From: Branchiostoma lanceolatum
Taxonomy: Eukaryota; Chordata; Leptocardii; Amphioxiformes; Branchiostomatidae
Length of the DNA stretch: 64,000 bases
Reading direction: 5' to 3'
Assembly (NCBI RefSeq): GCF_035083965.1
Contig: NC_089724.1
Coordinates: 28,735,435 to 28,799,434 of the forward strand
Shown here: positions 12,749 to 21,775 of the stretch, piece after piece
Layout of the letters: the number at the start of each line of letters is the position of its first letter
Position numbering within the stretch: the stretch's first letter is position 1
Notes under the pieces: model-generated
What the model was told of the DNA's origin: nothing
Database searches by the model: none
Seen by the model: only the letters and a program-made list of their open reading frames with translations
Position numbers and translations under genes: made by a program

Positions 12749-13473
12749 GAAACACACACAGACACACACACACATGCACACACATACACACACACATACA
12801 CACACATATGCACACACACACGCACACACACACGCACACACACACACAAACATATGCACAAACATATGCACACACACACACACAGACACATACACACACA
12901 CGCACGCACATACACACACACACACACGCACACACACACACATACATACATACATACACGCTTACAACACACTCAAACAAAACGTGCTCTTCCATTCGTC
13001 ATCACGTAAAATCTTTACCTTACACTCCAACGAAAAAACAACTCCTTACCTGGACTCCCCATTGGTGGTGCACCTGGCCCTTTGCCCGTATGGGAATGCC
13101 GCCTTCTTGCGATAACTGCCGGTACAGTAGCTGTCAGCTTATGCAAAATCTTTACCTTACACTCGAACGAAAAAACCTCCTTACCGGGACTCCCCACTGG
13201 TGGTGCACCTGGCCCATTACCCGTATGGGAATGCCGCCTTCTTGCGATAACTGCCGGTACTGCAGCTGTCAGCTTATGCAAAATCTTTACCTTACACTCG
13301 AACGAAAAAAACTCCTTACCTGGACTCCCCACCGGTGGTGCACCTGGTCCATTGCCCGTATGGGAATGCTGCCATCTTGCGATAATTGCCGGTACTGCAG
13401 CTGTCAGCTTCTGCAAATCGGGCAAGCCCTTCTCACAGAGAATCCGGGAACTCGACGCCAGAAGCTTCAACAT
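5120..13473 (-). CDS. Creatinase (creatine amidinohydrolase), mitochondrial-leader form
   Basis: Predicted to hydrolyse creatine to sarcosine and urea. Nine exons join in phase: 13320-13473, 12528-12586, 11742-11940, 9891-10158, 9462-9610, 9194-9308, 8472-8553, 6154-6316 and 5120-5322. They total 464 codons including the stop. The product aligns end to end with Pseudomonas creatinase as I recall it. Shared blocks are RNGQK (NGDK in the bacterium), FTSYHNINYY, FGRPY, DGGQPWRR, GINTDGAHN, YYTALER, PGARC, GYGHSFG, YYGRE, LEPGM and SMEPM, then GAGGYREHDIL. Catalytic equivalents Phe119, Arg121, His291, Glu321, Arg394 and Glu417 are all present, which argues for creatinase rather than a metal-dependent M24 peptidase. 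The first 50 or so residues (MLKLLASSSRIL, later IARWQHSHTG) have no bacterial counterpart and resemble a mitochondrial presequence. Exon 3 borders a MITE. The 5' end is chosen at the only in-frame ATG preceding a phase-matched donor. Confidence 0.93.
5405..5565 (-). mobile_element. tRNA-derived SINE, head portion (type B)
   Basis: Read on the minus strand it begins GGTCGTGTGGCGTAACGGC (A-box region), then a GGTTCGAATCC B box, then the GTGCCCTTGGGAAA and ACACGAC core shared with 21370-21775 and 57945-58365. It lies downstream of the creatinase last coding exon in genomic order, that is inside the intron before that exon. Confidence 0.75.
5838..6114. repeat. CA/TG microsatellite
   Basis: Almost pure (CA)n with occasional AA, CG and AT interruptions, about 280 bases, lying 40 bases from the 3' edge of creatinase exon 8. 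Open frames across it in several frames are products of the dinucleotide repeat and not genes. Confidence 0.97.
6865..7030. repeat. Fold-back repeat beside a MITE
   Basis: The block at about 6866-6920 (GGTGACCGTCTGTCAT, TTCCTCA, CTGACTGGTT) returns as the reverse complement at about 6982-7026 (AACCAGTCAG, TGAGGAAGGTGACAGACGG). It directly abuts the MITE at 7031, which seems to have inserted at its edge. Confidence 0.6.
7031..7370. mobile_element. MITE, 7-bp target duplication, long terminal inverted repeats (family 1)
   Basis: Terminal inverted repeats of about 65 bases start CACCCTCATTAAATCAGGA and end TCCTGATTTAATGAGGGTG. They are flanked by a direct CGAAACG at 7024-7030 and 7371-7377. Its core (GCGACGTCACCACCAAAACA, CAGCCAATCAGAGGGTTTGC) is shared with 40272-40641. 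There is no coding capacity, so it is a non-autonomous DNA transposon. Confidence 0.85.
7472..8003. mobile_element. hAT-like MITE, 8-bp target duplication
   Basis: Flanking direct repeats ATATGACA at 7464-7471 and 8004-8011 enclose 532 bases. The ends are inverted (GGTTACAGGTTGTTTCGCTA and its near complement). Subterminal TTTCGCTACAT motifs repeat about seven times on the left and in inverse orientation on the right. An 8-bp duplication is typical of hAT elements; the superfamily is inference. Confidence 0.8.
8028..8455. mobile_element. Probable hAT-like MITE related to 30515-30979
   Basis: The left end (GTGGTGCGTACCTAA) and right end (TTAGGTACGCATCACC) are inverted. The flanks TGGCGATG and TGGCGACT are nearly the same 8-mer. 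The interior holds repeated GTTTAGGTTTAGG and GGTCCGG words. It lies 17 bases from the 5' half of creatinase exon 7. Confidence 0.55.
8607..9000 (-). mobile_element. LINE 3' end with TGATT-type tail
   Basis: Starts with a (TGATT)n simple tail at 8607-8625, followed by A-rich, stop-rich sequence containing AAAATACACGTGCTTGGGG. Another CTCCCCAAGCA block lies near 9000. The arrangement resembles a minus-strand non-LTR 3' end. No protein remnant is visible. Confidence 0.4.
10308..10805. repeat. 84-bp minisatellite, about six copies
   Basis: Near-identical units contain GAATTCCCAGAATTTTACAG, CCGTCCGTGGACGCCGC and CACTCTATACC. The period is 84 bases, a multiple of 3, so long open frames run through it on both strands (about 170-178 codons). 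It lies in the creatinase intron between exons 3 and 4. The frames are most simply a side effect of the period. Confidence 0.93.
11348..11665 (+). mobile_element. tRNA-derived SINE, fuller copy (type A)
   Basis: The head CCTGTGGTGTAGTGGTCTGC (A box) and GAGTTCAACTC (B box) form a tRNA-like 5' part. The body is shared with 490-735 (CATACCAAAGACTTTCATAA, CCAGTGGACTAGCCCC, ACGGGGATGGGCACCGCC) and ends in a TTTTAACTTTTAAC tail. It sits in creatinase intron 3, antisense to the gene. Confidence 0.8.
11952..12305. mobile_element. TTAA-flanked MITE abutting a splice acceptor (family 2)
   Basis: Bounded by TTAA on both sides, with inverted ends AAGCC..CGTCACAA and TTGTGACGGGGGCTT. The interior is shared with 18972-19328 and 56031-56388 (GAGCGTCGACCGTATTTTCC, CCCCATGAGATGGTACCAT, CTGGTAAAAGGCCAATAT). 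Only 11 bases separate it from creatinase exon 3. TTAA targets are typical of piggyBac or Kolobok-type elements; the assignment is inference. Confidence 0.88.
12655..12960. repeat. CA microsatellite in creatinase intron 1
   Basis: About 300 bases of (CA)n with scattered GA, TA and CG interruptions, 70 bases from creatinase exon 2 on its upstream side. It gives spurious open frames on both strands. Confidence 0.97.
13041..13405 (-). repeat. 135-bp tandem triplication of the creatinase exon 1 end
   Basis: Three units of exactly 135 bases end at TTACC positions 13050, 13185 and 13320. On the minus strand each holds the last 80 or so bases of exon 1 plus about 50 bases of intron 1, including a GTAAGGAG donor. 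The minus-strand frame stays open from 13473 down past all three units. The 5'-most unit is the real exon end; the others are extra copies inside intron 1. Confidence 0.9.
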
Positions 13474-13680
13474 CTTACACCGGTATTTACAACTGTGTTG
13501 AAAATAAAGGTAAGCAGATTCATGATGTCACATGTTTCCTATAACGAAATAGCGACTTCGTGTATTGAATGATTTACTCTCTCCCTCTCTATATATGTAG
13601 CTTCAGTTGTCCTGTAAATGTAGACTATTGTAGTCTTTTTGTTCTAGTCATGTTGTCAAAAAATTAACCATCAGCACATG

Positions 13681-15673
13681 AGGGCCTGCATGGGGGAGTA
13701 GTGATTACGAATTACGCAATATTCTCGCCGCCGATGACGAATTACGTTAGATTTTCAGAGCTGATTACGAATTACGTTAAATCACGAGGCTTCCCAACAG
13801 ACTTCAAGACTTTACACATGATTCAACTATCTAGTTCTGCGTCCAGATGTTATGTTGAATACCTACTTTTGCGGACACCTCCCTGAGAGGGGCCTGCATG
13901 GGGGCGTCTCGAGAACGCTCGACGCTAAATTCCGGAGTTACATATGACGCTAATCTCAGTCAGCCTCTCTACGCCCTACTCTAAATTCCGAGTCAAAACA
14001 CCTAGCGGCTGAACTCTTAGCTTGTGTCAAAACTGGTGATGTTTAGCATCTTGGAGATGACTTGAAAAGCACCTTAATCTAATTCTTTGCATTAAAAACA
14101 TGAGTGATAATGGCGAATTCAATTTATGGATTACGCTTTACGTTGCATATAGGTGACTGTTATGGTTTACGTAGAAAGAAAGCGAACTAGACTGGCCGTC
14201 ATTTGCTTTAAGAGCAAATTCAGCATGTTTCGCCCATACTCCTCCTCATGCAAGAAGTGGGCTGTCCCAAAATAACTCCTGGGCAAATCCAAGTTTCTGC
14301 ATAATCTATGCAAATGAGGTCCTCATGAGCATAACTTATGTCCAGGTGCTTTCACCTTTCCTACAAGTACCTACATGTTGAAGATGACATCCGCAGCTTT
14401 TACGGTAAGGGGAATACAACATCATGCATAAATTATGCAAATGAGGTCCTCATTAGCATATGTCATGGTCAGGCATGTGCACTTTTCCTAAAGCTACCTA
14501 CATCTCAAATATGACATCTGCAGCTTGTACGGTAAGGGAAATACAAGTTTCTGCATGAATTCTGCAAATGAGGTCCTCAGTAGCATAATTCATGGCCAGG
14601 TGTGATGACCTTTCCTAACGGTACCTACATCTTAAAGATGACATCCGCAGCTTGTACGGTAAGGGAAATACAAGTGTACGCATAAATCATGCAAATGAGG
14701 TCCTCATTAGCATCATTTATGGCCAGATGTGTTCGCCTTTCCTAAAGGTACCTACATCTCAAAGATGACATCCGCAGCTTGTACGGTAAGGGACATACAA
14801 CTTTATGCATAGATTATGCAAATGAGGTCCTCATTAGCATAATTTATGGCCAGGTGTGTTCGCCTTTCCTAAAGGTACCTGCATCTCAAAGATGACATCC
14901 GCAGCTTTTACGGTAAGGGACATACAACTTTATGCATAGATTATGCAAATTAGGTCCTCATGAGCATAATTTATTGTCAGGTGTATTCACCTCTCGTATA
15001 GGTACCTACATCTCAAATATAACATCCGTACCATGTAACATAAGGTACATATAACTTTCTGTAATACCATTAGTAGACCTACCCGCTCACATCTGCTTGG
15101 TTTTAAGTCCCAGACAGGGGAAGTGTAGGAGGGCTTATGTTACAATATGACCTAGTTCTTGCTGCCGCCAGACACAAAATAACCCAAAATTTCATGACAA
15201 AATGGCAAAATACATCATTTTGAAGTAGTGTATGCCAAAAAAAAAAAAATGGGGTCCTTTGGGTAAATATACAATGCACAACTAAACCAAATTTCAGGTC
15301 CTTAGGATTCAACACCACGGCACTGGAGGCCATAATGTGCGACTTTTGTCTGAAAATGACCAAAAAAACTCGATAAAATCATTTTAAAAACTTATATCAA
15401 AAAAATTTTTAAAGGGTCTAGGGGTATACACGTACTCTACCTGCATACCAAATTGCAGCTAATTTGGTCGACGGACGACCGAGAAGAAGCGATTTGAAGA
15501 TTTGACAGGAGAAGAAGGAGAAGGAGAAGAATAAACCTTACAAAAACAATATGTTTCGTTGGCGAAACATAACAATTACGGCGTATGTACTGATTACGAA
15601 TTACGTTGCATTCGGGGAGACTGCCTACGAAAAAGGGTGAATTACGCCTTACGAAAAAGGGCATGCAGGCCCT
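13681..15673. mobile_element. Non-autonomous DNA element of about 2 kb carrying a tandem array
   Basis: Inverted ends AGGGCCTGCATG and CATGCAGGCCCT are flanked by direct GCACATG at 13674-13680 and 15675-15681. Subterminal GATTACGAATTACG words repeat at both ends. A second GGGGCCTGCATGGGGG lies at about 13887. No transposase-like frame is visible. It lies between the creatinase first exon and the TSP1 cassettes. Confidence 0.65.
14270..15062. repeat. Tandem array, about 128-bp units with octamer-like cores
   Basis: Six to seven diverged units each carry TATGCAAATGAGGTCCTCAT, then AGCATAATTTATGG, TTCACCTTTCC, GGTACCTACATC and GATGACATCCGCAGC. Cores begin near 14300, 14430, 14560, 14688, 14816 and 14941. 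ATGCAAAT is the octamer sequence bound by POU factors. The array is internal to the element at 13681-15673. Confidence 0.85.
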
Positions 15674-16075
15674 CGCACATGTTTTCTACGACGAATCAAC
15701 GAAATAACGACTATTTTCTATGTAGCGTCCTTTCATTCATTCCTGTATAAAACCTGTATAAAATGTAGAATTTGAACAGTCAACATATTCTCACCTGTGA
15801 GACAAAATGGACGACCCAAGCTTTGCAGTGTGCAGTGAGGTTAAAAACTTCGTTGGTTACAAGAATGAGGTCTGAAAAGCCACCTAACCGGTCTGGTCAT
15901 TATCTTTTGTTAGATATTCAGGCCCTTCCTATTAAAGTATTATGTAGTACCCCCCAAGGGGATCGTGTGGTCAGATCTTAAGCCTAATTATGTCACGTGG
16001 CCTAGTTATGTCACGTGGCGGTTGTGTGAAGGTGATTGGCACACGCTACAAAAGTAGTTGTGTGGAATTTTATGT

Positions 16076-16297
16076 GTAGCCTCCGTTGCAAGCTTCTCCC
16101 ACGGCGATTTGTCAACTTACCGGGGCCAGATTCTTTGGCTGGGGGACCAAATCTGCTTGGGGACCGTACCTGCTGGGGCCCCGTATCTGCTTGGGATCCT
16201 GTGACCGCAGATACGCCGCCCCCCACCCCCCCGACCAAAGAAACTGGCCACGATAAGTTGAAAAATCGCCGTGGGAGAAGCCTGCAACGGAGGCTAC
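16076..16297. mobile_element. Inverted-repeat MITE (GTAGCCTCCGTTGCA ends)
   Basis: GTAGCCTCCGTTGCAAGC and the following CTTCTCCCACGGCGATTT are mirrored at the right end (AAATCGCCGTGGGAGAAG, GCAACGGAGGCTAC), giving arms of about 45 bases. The interior has three near-copies of a 23-base GCTTGGGGACC-type word. Confidence 0.75.
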
Positions 16298-17038
16298 TTC
16301 ATGTGTAGGTCTAAAGAAATTGCTCACAACTAACTCAAAGCGCCTGATCGCAAGTTGCACAAAAGCACAGCCAGGTGATTTTACCCTTACCTGACTTGAC
16401 ACACCTTGACTACTCGTATTTGGTACAATCCACGGTCATGGTACACCATGCCACGATGTACTTTGTACGCCTGAAACAAACACGAGAAAACTCAACCATC
16501 AACCCACCGACTTTCTGGGTTAAATGTCCTCACGAGAGTAAAGCCGACACAAGAATTAAAAGACATTCAGTAACAGCATCATAAACTCCTCACTATAGGA
16601 ACTTACGGAGTTTTTGGTAGTACCACAGTCCTATCCGTTTGTAGTCGACGCAATGCGCAATGCGATGTGCTGTGGTTAAGACGACAGGGAAACTTTGTAC
16701 GTATACGTGTGGGTGACCTCGAACTGTTTGTGCACAGCTAAATGGCCTAATGACCTAATAACACACTGTCTAGCAGCTCATTCCGATTCGGGTAAGTGGA
16801 AAGACCGGTATAGGTATGGTACAGTACAGTACATACGAAGGCCCATAAGTACAATGTGAGCCTATTTCTATTCACTGTGGGTACATGTTCTCATTGAATG
16901 TCTACTTTCGTTTTTTTCAAATCAATGTATCTTCATACAAAATTTTAATGTAGACAGGAGATAGATTTCTGCTTATTAGTTTATGTAATTCTCAAATTTG
17001 GCCTGACAAGGGGAATGCAAAGCACTGAAAGTTCTTTG

Positions 17039-17155
17039 TATCTGCATATCTATATATCCGGTATAACCGTCCTTCGACGTAACACACCAGCTTCGCAGGC
17101 ACGCGGCGCGACAGTAGCTGGTTATATTACACTGAACGACCAGACATTTGCACAT
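17039..17155 (-). mobile_element. LINE 3' end, same family as 49528-52935
   Basis: The reverse complement matches the end of the large LINE: TATTACA next to the stop region, CACGCGG, CCTGCGAAGCTGGTGTGTTA, TATACCGG, and the TATAGAT/GATAC tail. It is a heavily 5'-truncated copy. Confidence 0.8.
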
Positions 17156-17408
17156 CTAGCTACAAGTGTTTTTTAAAACTATCCAGCGAAGATGCCTCGT
17201 TTTCTTTGTCAGGAATTTTAGTGAGCACATGTACACTTAATATTCATGATATTGCCGACTGCGATCTCGTATAGTACCCCATGCAGACCCTCTTGAAAAG
17301 TTTATTTGCCAGCAGTCTATTTCTTTGAGAAATACTGGAGTTGACGCCCACGGCTTGTAACTGTGTCACTGTCGGTTGGGAAGATAACGGACCTAGGCTG
17401 GCTTGGAC

Positions 17409-17919
17409 ATGAATAAGGTTCAAATTCTTTTGTTGTGTGTCCTGGTTGCTGTGTCAGGAAGTCAGGAAGCATCTAGGATACGTCGACAGTTCAATTTTGG
17501 TGGGTTACATTGTATATCAGTCTTTTTTTCCTTCCGTAGTGCCCTTGATGAAACAGGGTCAAGATGTATTAACTGCATGAGCGTCCATTTTTATCAATGT
17601 GCCGCGTTTGAACGTTTGTGTAGTGCTATATTTTCTTCATTTCATCAGAATGGTAATGTAAAATTGATCTCGATTGACTCATTTGTATTTCCAAACCTAG
17701 ACGTATGTACGATGTTCATGTCGTGGGGCGTTTGGAGCGCTTGCAGTGCCCCGTGTGGAAACACAGGCACGCAGACGCGCGCAGCGATGGGATCTGTCGG
17801 CTGTCCCGACGTGGACCCTGAAACCCGGCCCTGTAACCGGTTCTGTAACAACGGAGGAACACCGCTGGCTTCGTCGTGTTCGTGTTCACTGGACTTCTGG
17901 GGCACCTGCTGCGAAAATT
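17409..17919 (+). CDS. Secreted TSP1/EGF-like cassette A (two exons, 3' continuation unknown)
   Basis: Exon 17409-17499 encodes a signal peptide (MNKVQILLLCVLVAVSG) and a basic RIRRQ site, ending phase 1 at a GTGGGT donor. Exon 17701-17919 begins after CCTAG and encodes a thrombospondin type-1 fold ([12 protein letters not shown], then TQTR). An EGF-like part follows (CNRFCNNGGTPLASSCSC, WGTCC). It ends phase 1 at GTGAGT. The same donor position is conserved in cassettes B, C1 and C2, so splicing onward is expected. No matching private last exon was found downstream. It may be the first part of a gene that continues into the VWDE-like exons, or a gene whose end I missed. Confidence 0.7.
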
Positions 17920-18748
17920 GTGAGTTTTATCATATCAATAAACGAGGTGCACATCTATCAAGGTCGTTATTATCATTCGCCCAAGGTGTGCAATCAACAA
18001 AGTCTGAGTTCTCCATACTGTAGGAAGGAATAGAAATGTGTATTTGCCTTAATTCATCCGAATACTAGTGCCCCTTTTTTAATTTTTCGCATAAAACACG
18101 GGCTTATTCGGAATATGATTGACAACATATTGATGATACACTCCTGAGCCGATGAAGACCTGTTGGTCTCACTACTGTCACATATGGTAGATAAGACAAA
18201 ATACACGCCAGCAGGAGCATAAGCGCGCACATCCACAGTCTGATTTCAGAACTTACAGGGTGAATTCCGAGATTTATGAATATCCACAGGTGCATACGAG
18301 GCTTTCCATAATGTCTATAATAACATTAAGTATTGCTTTTTATCCTGTCTAGAATTTTCGAAATTTGTACCCATAACATTGTCGTAGATATTCCGTGATA
18401 ATCAACTGGAGCCAGAGAAGAAACGTACGGAAAACAAAATGCTAATTGTGGAGGCCTTATCCAGTTTCTGGGTCACACAAGTCACATGTTTGTGTTTACT
18501 TGGCCCTTCATTGGACAATACGAAGCGTCACTACAACAAGCAGTTTAAGTCTATAAAAACCGAGAAGTGCCCTTTGGATGTACTTTTTATCCTGGTGCAT
18601 GACAAGTTTGATTAGGATACTGTAAAACATTCGCCTGATTTTGTCAAAGGCTTCACAAAAAAAGTGGAACGGGGCGCGGCTGACGGATTTGACATCTCGA
18701 CGTGACATCTCATACGTCATGACCACAATGATGTAATCAAATCACAGA

Positions 18749-18952
18749 AGACCACGTGCTGCCTTGAACTCAACTAGTCCGTTGCCACCCGGCCTACGCT
18801 GCAAAGGTTCTGGTTGTTTTACCAACGTTGACATTTCACCAATCGCCGGAGATCAGCTGACACAGGCCAAGTTGAATGCCTCAGTCGAGCCCAGAAGGTG
18901 CAGCGTCGATGACGATGATCCGGACACTTGTCGTAACTTTATTTTGTACAGG
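18749..18952 (+). CDS. Possible orphan exon, unrecognised
   Basis: An open stretch with protein-like composition (LRCKGSGCFTNVD, an acidic DDDDPDTC run, ending NFILYR) stops at a good CAG/GTGAGG donor at 18953 in phase 2. A candidate CACAG acceptor lies near 18759, so the upstream limit is uncertain. The phase does not match the TSP1 cassettes, so it cannot be joined to them simply. I do not recognise the family. Confidence 0.25.
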
Positions 18953-18971
18953 TGAGGAAGGATCAATTCTG

Positions 18972-19328
18972 TTAAGCCCCCGTCACAAATCAGAAATTCA
19001 GCTCGGCCGACGTGTTGGCGAGCTTTAAATTTGCATTTTCGGCCGAAGTACGGCCGACGTCCTGGCGATTACGCGGGCTTCGGGCGATTTTGAGAAATCA
19101 AAGTTGATCCAAATATTGGCCTTTTACCAGGTTAATCGATTCTGACTTCGTCCATGTCCAAGAGATAGTACCATCTCATGGGGAATTTTTAGTTTTTAGT
19201 GTTCGACGGACGTACCGGAGATTTTCATTGGAAAATACGGTCGACGCTCGGGCTATTTTGAAATTCGGCGAGCTTCGGGCGATCTACAAATTCGGCCGAC
19301 GCTCGCATGAATTGTGACGCCGTCTTAA
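18972..19328. mobile_element. TTAA-flanked MITE (family 2, second copy)
   Basis: TTAA at both edges and ends AAGCCCCCGTCACAAAT and ATTGTGACGCCGTCTTAA. It is in inverse orientation relative to the copy at 11952-12305 and shares the same core words. Lies between cassettes A and B. Confidence 0.88.
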
Positions 19329-20058
19329 TGAAGTCCGTACGTTTTCTTCCGTACCAACCGTCATTGGGAGAACTCCTTTTGTTTTAGAGCTAAACAAAAA
19401 ATTGTAAATAATGTCACGCCAGAAAACTTTGATGAACTTTGACAAAATTTGGCAGGGACTGTCCGAAAAACAGAATCATCTTTAAAACTGGTGTATTTGT
19501 GCTCAAGGCAGGGTGCATCAAACACGGGGAGTCAGCCCAGGGTTGCGAGCCCTCCGAGTCACCAAACTTAACGTAAAATGAACCTTAACGGTGATATATA
19601 ACTTGATGTTCCATGAACAAGCACGTACAAAACTTAATCCCCCACTGTTTGAATGTCTAGAATAAAACGGAAACCAGAATATGACATCCTTGCGCGCATC
19701 AATTTTATTCCGTTTCCGAACAAAATTGAGACCGTCAAATAGGGGTGGGTCCAACTCAACAATGTCGTCGGGTCTACGTGACAAGCATCACCAACCGAAT
19801 GGAGGAAACGCAAACAGCCAGCGCAAAAATTTGCTGGGTCACCTAGGAATGTTGACATTAAATGGATAATACAAACTAAGCTTCTACGCTGCAAACAGTT
19901 AGCGAACAGACAAAGTCCATTATTTGATCGATCAGATGCGCCCGTCGGATGCGATCTCAATCCAGGTTTGGATATGAGACATGATAAAATATCTTGCTGT
20001 CATCCACGCGATCAGTCAGCGCATTCTAAAGATGATAAATAATATTCTTGGCTTTCAC

Positions 20059-20368
20059 ATGCAAAAGTATCAAATCCTTCTGTTTGGTGTCTTGGTGATT
20101 CTGTTAACGAACCAAGAAGTTCTGGCATGGCGGCGGCGACGATTTTCAATTCGGAGACGTCGATCATCATGTAGCTATTCCTGGAGCAGTTGGAGTGCCT
20201 GTAGCGCCCCTTGTGGAACCTCGGGCACGCAGACGCGCACAGCTAGCGGCTGTGGAGCCCCGGGGCCACAAACCCAACCCTGTAACCGGTTCTGTGACAT
20301 CGGAGGGACACCGATGGCTTCTTCGTGTTCCTGTTCTCTTAACTTCTGGGGCACCTGCTGCGAAACCC
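20059..20368 (+). CDS. Secreted TSP1/EGF-like cassette B (single exon with its own signal peptide)
   Basis: One exon of 103 codons plus one base. [19 protein letters not shown] is a signal peptide, followed by a strongly basic stretch ([12 protein letters not shown], about residues 24-35). The TSP1 module then starts ([26 protein letters not shown]) and passes into the EGF-like part ([23 protein letters not shown]). It ends at a C/GTGAGT donor in phase 1 like the other cassettes. An upstream in-frame ATG at 19981 exists, but the one at 20059 begins exactly at the conserved signal peptide. No private 3' exon is visible. Confidence 0.7.
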
Positions 20369-21369
20369 GTGAGTCTTGCGTTAGCGTGTCTATTAATGGC
20401 TGTAAAGCTAACATTCTATCCCTTTTATCCATTATAAGCCGAAAGTACAGAAATGTACAGGGTGGTTGCTAGGGATCATCCCCAACGCTTAGGAATCATT
20501 CCCACTGCTTTTTTCCAGCGTAGCTGTGACTCTGATAGACATTTTGTGTGGTAATTCGCTTTTATTCATTTTTTTTCCCTTGACATTCATATAATGTTGT
20601 TGGAATGTGTTGTCTACTCTGTGAGATTCATGTTCGAAGGATTTTTTCCTACTTAGATAAATTTTGGTTCTTTTCAACAAACTTACTTGTCTACCTATGA
20701 TGATTGTTAAACACTGAGAATGGAAGAAAACATTTTTGGCATTGGGAGTCATTGAATATGCAAGAACAGTATTACGAGGCGGTACCAAAATCTGTTGCTA
20801 GTTATAACGGTTTTAGTGGTGTCACTTAAAGGAAGATTTTAATTACTTCTACTACATCTTCAGGATTTGAGACAAAACAATAATCAAAGACCAATACTTG
20901 CTTTGAAATGTAAACACAGAGAGAGTTTGCCCCATGTTCATACTTCGCGTTGCCCTTTTGTCTGCAGTTTTCTAAATTTGCCCTTTGCAAACTACTGCCC
21001 AGTTCATCGAAGAAAAATGCTCAACTGTCCACCAAAAGACCGAGAACCATTTGCACAGTCGCTAGGCCACCCAAGGGGTAAAGATAATGTTGACGTCTGT
21101 GATATGTACATTAGCACGGCCGATATTTGCTTCTCACACGGAAATGTCTTGGTTTGGGCAGAGTGGGATATTGGACGCCGTGGGCAGCGCTACTTTGTGT
21201 TACTCAAATTAGTGATAAATGAATACGTGTATACGGTGGAGAAGCGCGATCATCGCGTACTGGACTGTGATCGGCGTATCTACTGTTGTAGGCACAATAC
21301 ATATATAGTCCGTTTGTGCGTCGACTTTTACCGCTGCGGGTAAATTGTTGTCGAATATTACCTCAGTTG

Positions 21370-21775
21370 ATCAGTCTAACTCTGTAGGACCATATCGTTC
21401 AAGATATAATAATAATAATGATAATGGTTTTAATTGGTCAGAAATTACCCGCAATGGCAGCCTTTCTAGCGCTGAATTGATGCAGGGTTTTACAGGTTTC
21501 ACACCATACCCAACATATAATATCTTATCCACACTTGCATTTTGTGGAACTGTCGCAAGGGTCTCGGCGGCTGCCATTCGGCGCCACCAGGTGACCTCAA
21601 TACGACTTTCCCCAACTGAAGTCAGGTACCCATTTACACCTGGGTGGAGTGAGGAAAGTCGTGTAAAGTGCCTTTCCCAAGGGCACACGATCGGTGACAT
21701 GACAGGATTCGAACTCGTGACCTCTTGGTTCTGAGTCGAACGCTCTGCCGTTGCGCCACACGACCCCAAGATGAT
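21370..21775 (-). mobile_element. tRNA-derived SINE, full copy (type B)
   Basis: Minus-strand order: GGTCGTGTGGCGCAACGGC (A box), GAGTTCGAATCC (B box), core GTGCCCTTGGGAAAGGCAC and CACTCCACCCAGGTGTAAAT. The tail has GGCGCCGAATGGCAGCCG and AATTTCTGACCAAT and ends in an ATT repeat. The tail matches 4860-5060. It resembles lancelet BfSINE-type elements by description; not verified. Confidence 0.82.

Noticed and set aside
16380-16470. Upstream creatinase exon on the minus strand ending at a GTAAGG donor
   Set aside because: Its phase does not fit exon 3, and the exons at 13320-13473 and 12528-12586 give a far better match.
20867-21343. 158-codon open frame between cassette B and a SINE
   Set aside because: No recognisable domain, signal peptide or splice pattern; composition looks like random open sequence.
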